Source: Muribaculaceae bacterium (GTDB taxonomy: Bacteria; Bacteroidota; Bacteroidia; Bacteroidales; Muribaculaceae). Taken from it: 7,239 nt of DNA. The notes below the pieces were generated by a model. The model ran no database searches, was not told the origin of the DNA, and was given only the letters and a program-made list of their open reading frames with translations. Positions 7,222 to 7,239 of the stretch are shown here, piece by piece (the first letter of the stretch is position 1; the number at the start of each line of letters is the position of its first letter). The position numbers were made by a program, and so were the translations under genes. The stretch is from assembly GCA_029062725.1 (NCBI GenBank), contig JAIDPP010000378.1, positions 1 through 7,239 of the forward strand, written 5' to 3'.

Positions 7222-7239
7222 AAATGTAATGTTAGAATT
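7222..7239 (-). promoter_or_regulatory. Start of the leader upstream of the protease gene
   Basis: Only 18 bases precede the ATG before the window ends. Read on the minus strand they are A/T-rich with no purine-rich Shine-Dalgarno match. This fits Bacteroidetes initiation, which favours A/T-rich unstructured leaders. Any -7/-33 promoter would lie outside the window. Confidence 0.4.

Overview
The window looks like a Bacteroidales chromosome, most likely a gut or oral lineage such as Muribaculaceae or Prevotellaceae (inference). The evidence is BspA-type leucine-rich repeat (LRR) surface proteins, a secreted C10 (streptopain/interpain) cysteine protease with a Spi-type propeptide, C-terminal tails resembling Bacteroidetes sorting domains, and an A/T-rich leader without a Shine-Dalgarno sequence. 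No RNA genes, mobile elements or CRISPR arrays were seen.

Layout: the left sixth (1-1160, + strand) is the 3' part of an LRR surface protein whose start lies outside the window. A 133-bp convergent intergenic region follows, with a strong hairpin terminator at 1233-1267. The rest (1294-7221, - strand) is one very long reading frame read leftward. It encodes, in order, a signal peptide, Spi-type propeptide, C10 protease domain, a beta-sandwich module, an Ig-like module, LRR cassette A, Ig-like, beta-sandwich and Ig-like modules, LRR cassette B, an uncharacterised beta-rich region, an Ig-like module, LRR cassette C, a 'VPF' beta-domain and a C-terminal sorting-like domain.

The main observation is that this giant gene is cut by a single in-frame TAA at 4987-4989. 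The reading frame does not change across the stop. The residues on either side together form the normal end of an LRR cassette, and the remaining 1230 codons are open up to the natural TGA. It therefore reads as a roughly 1975-codon protease-LRR protein with one nonsense substitution, not as two genes. As written, the locus makes a 744-residue secreted protease with one LRR cassette. It loses the other two cassettes and the sorting tail.

The two loci are convergent, share LRR architecture and probably both act at the cell surface or outside the cell. They share the terminator region and are not one operon.
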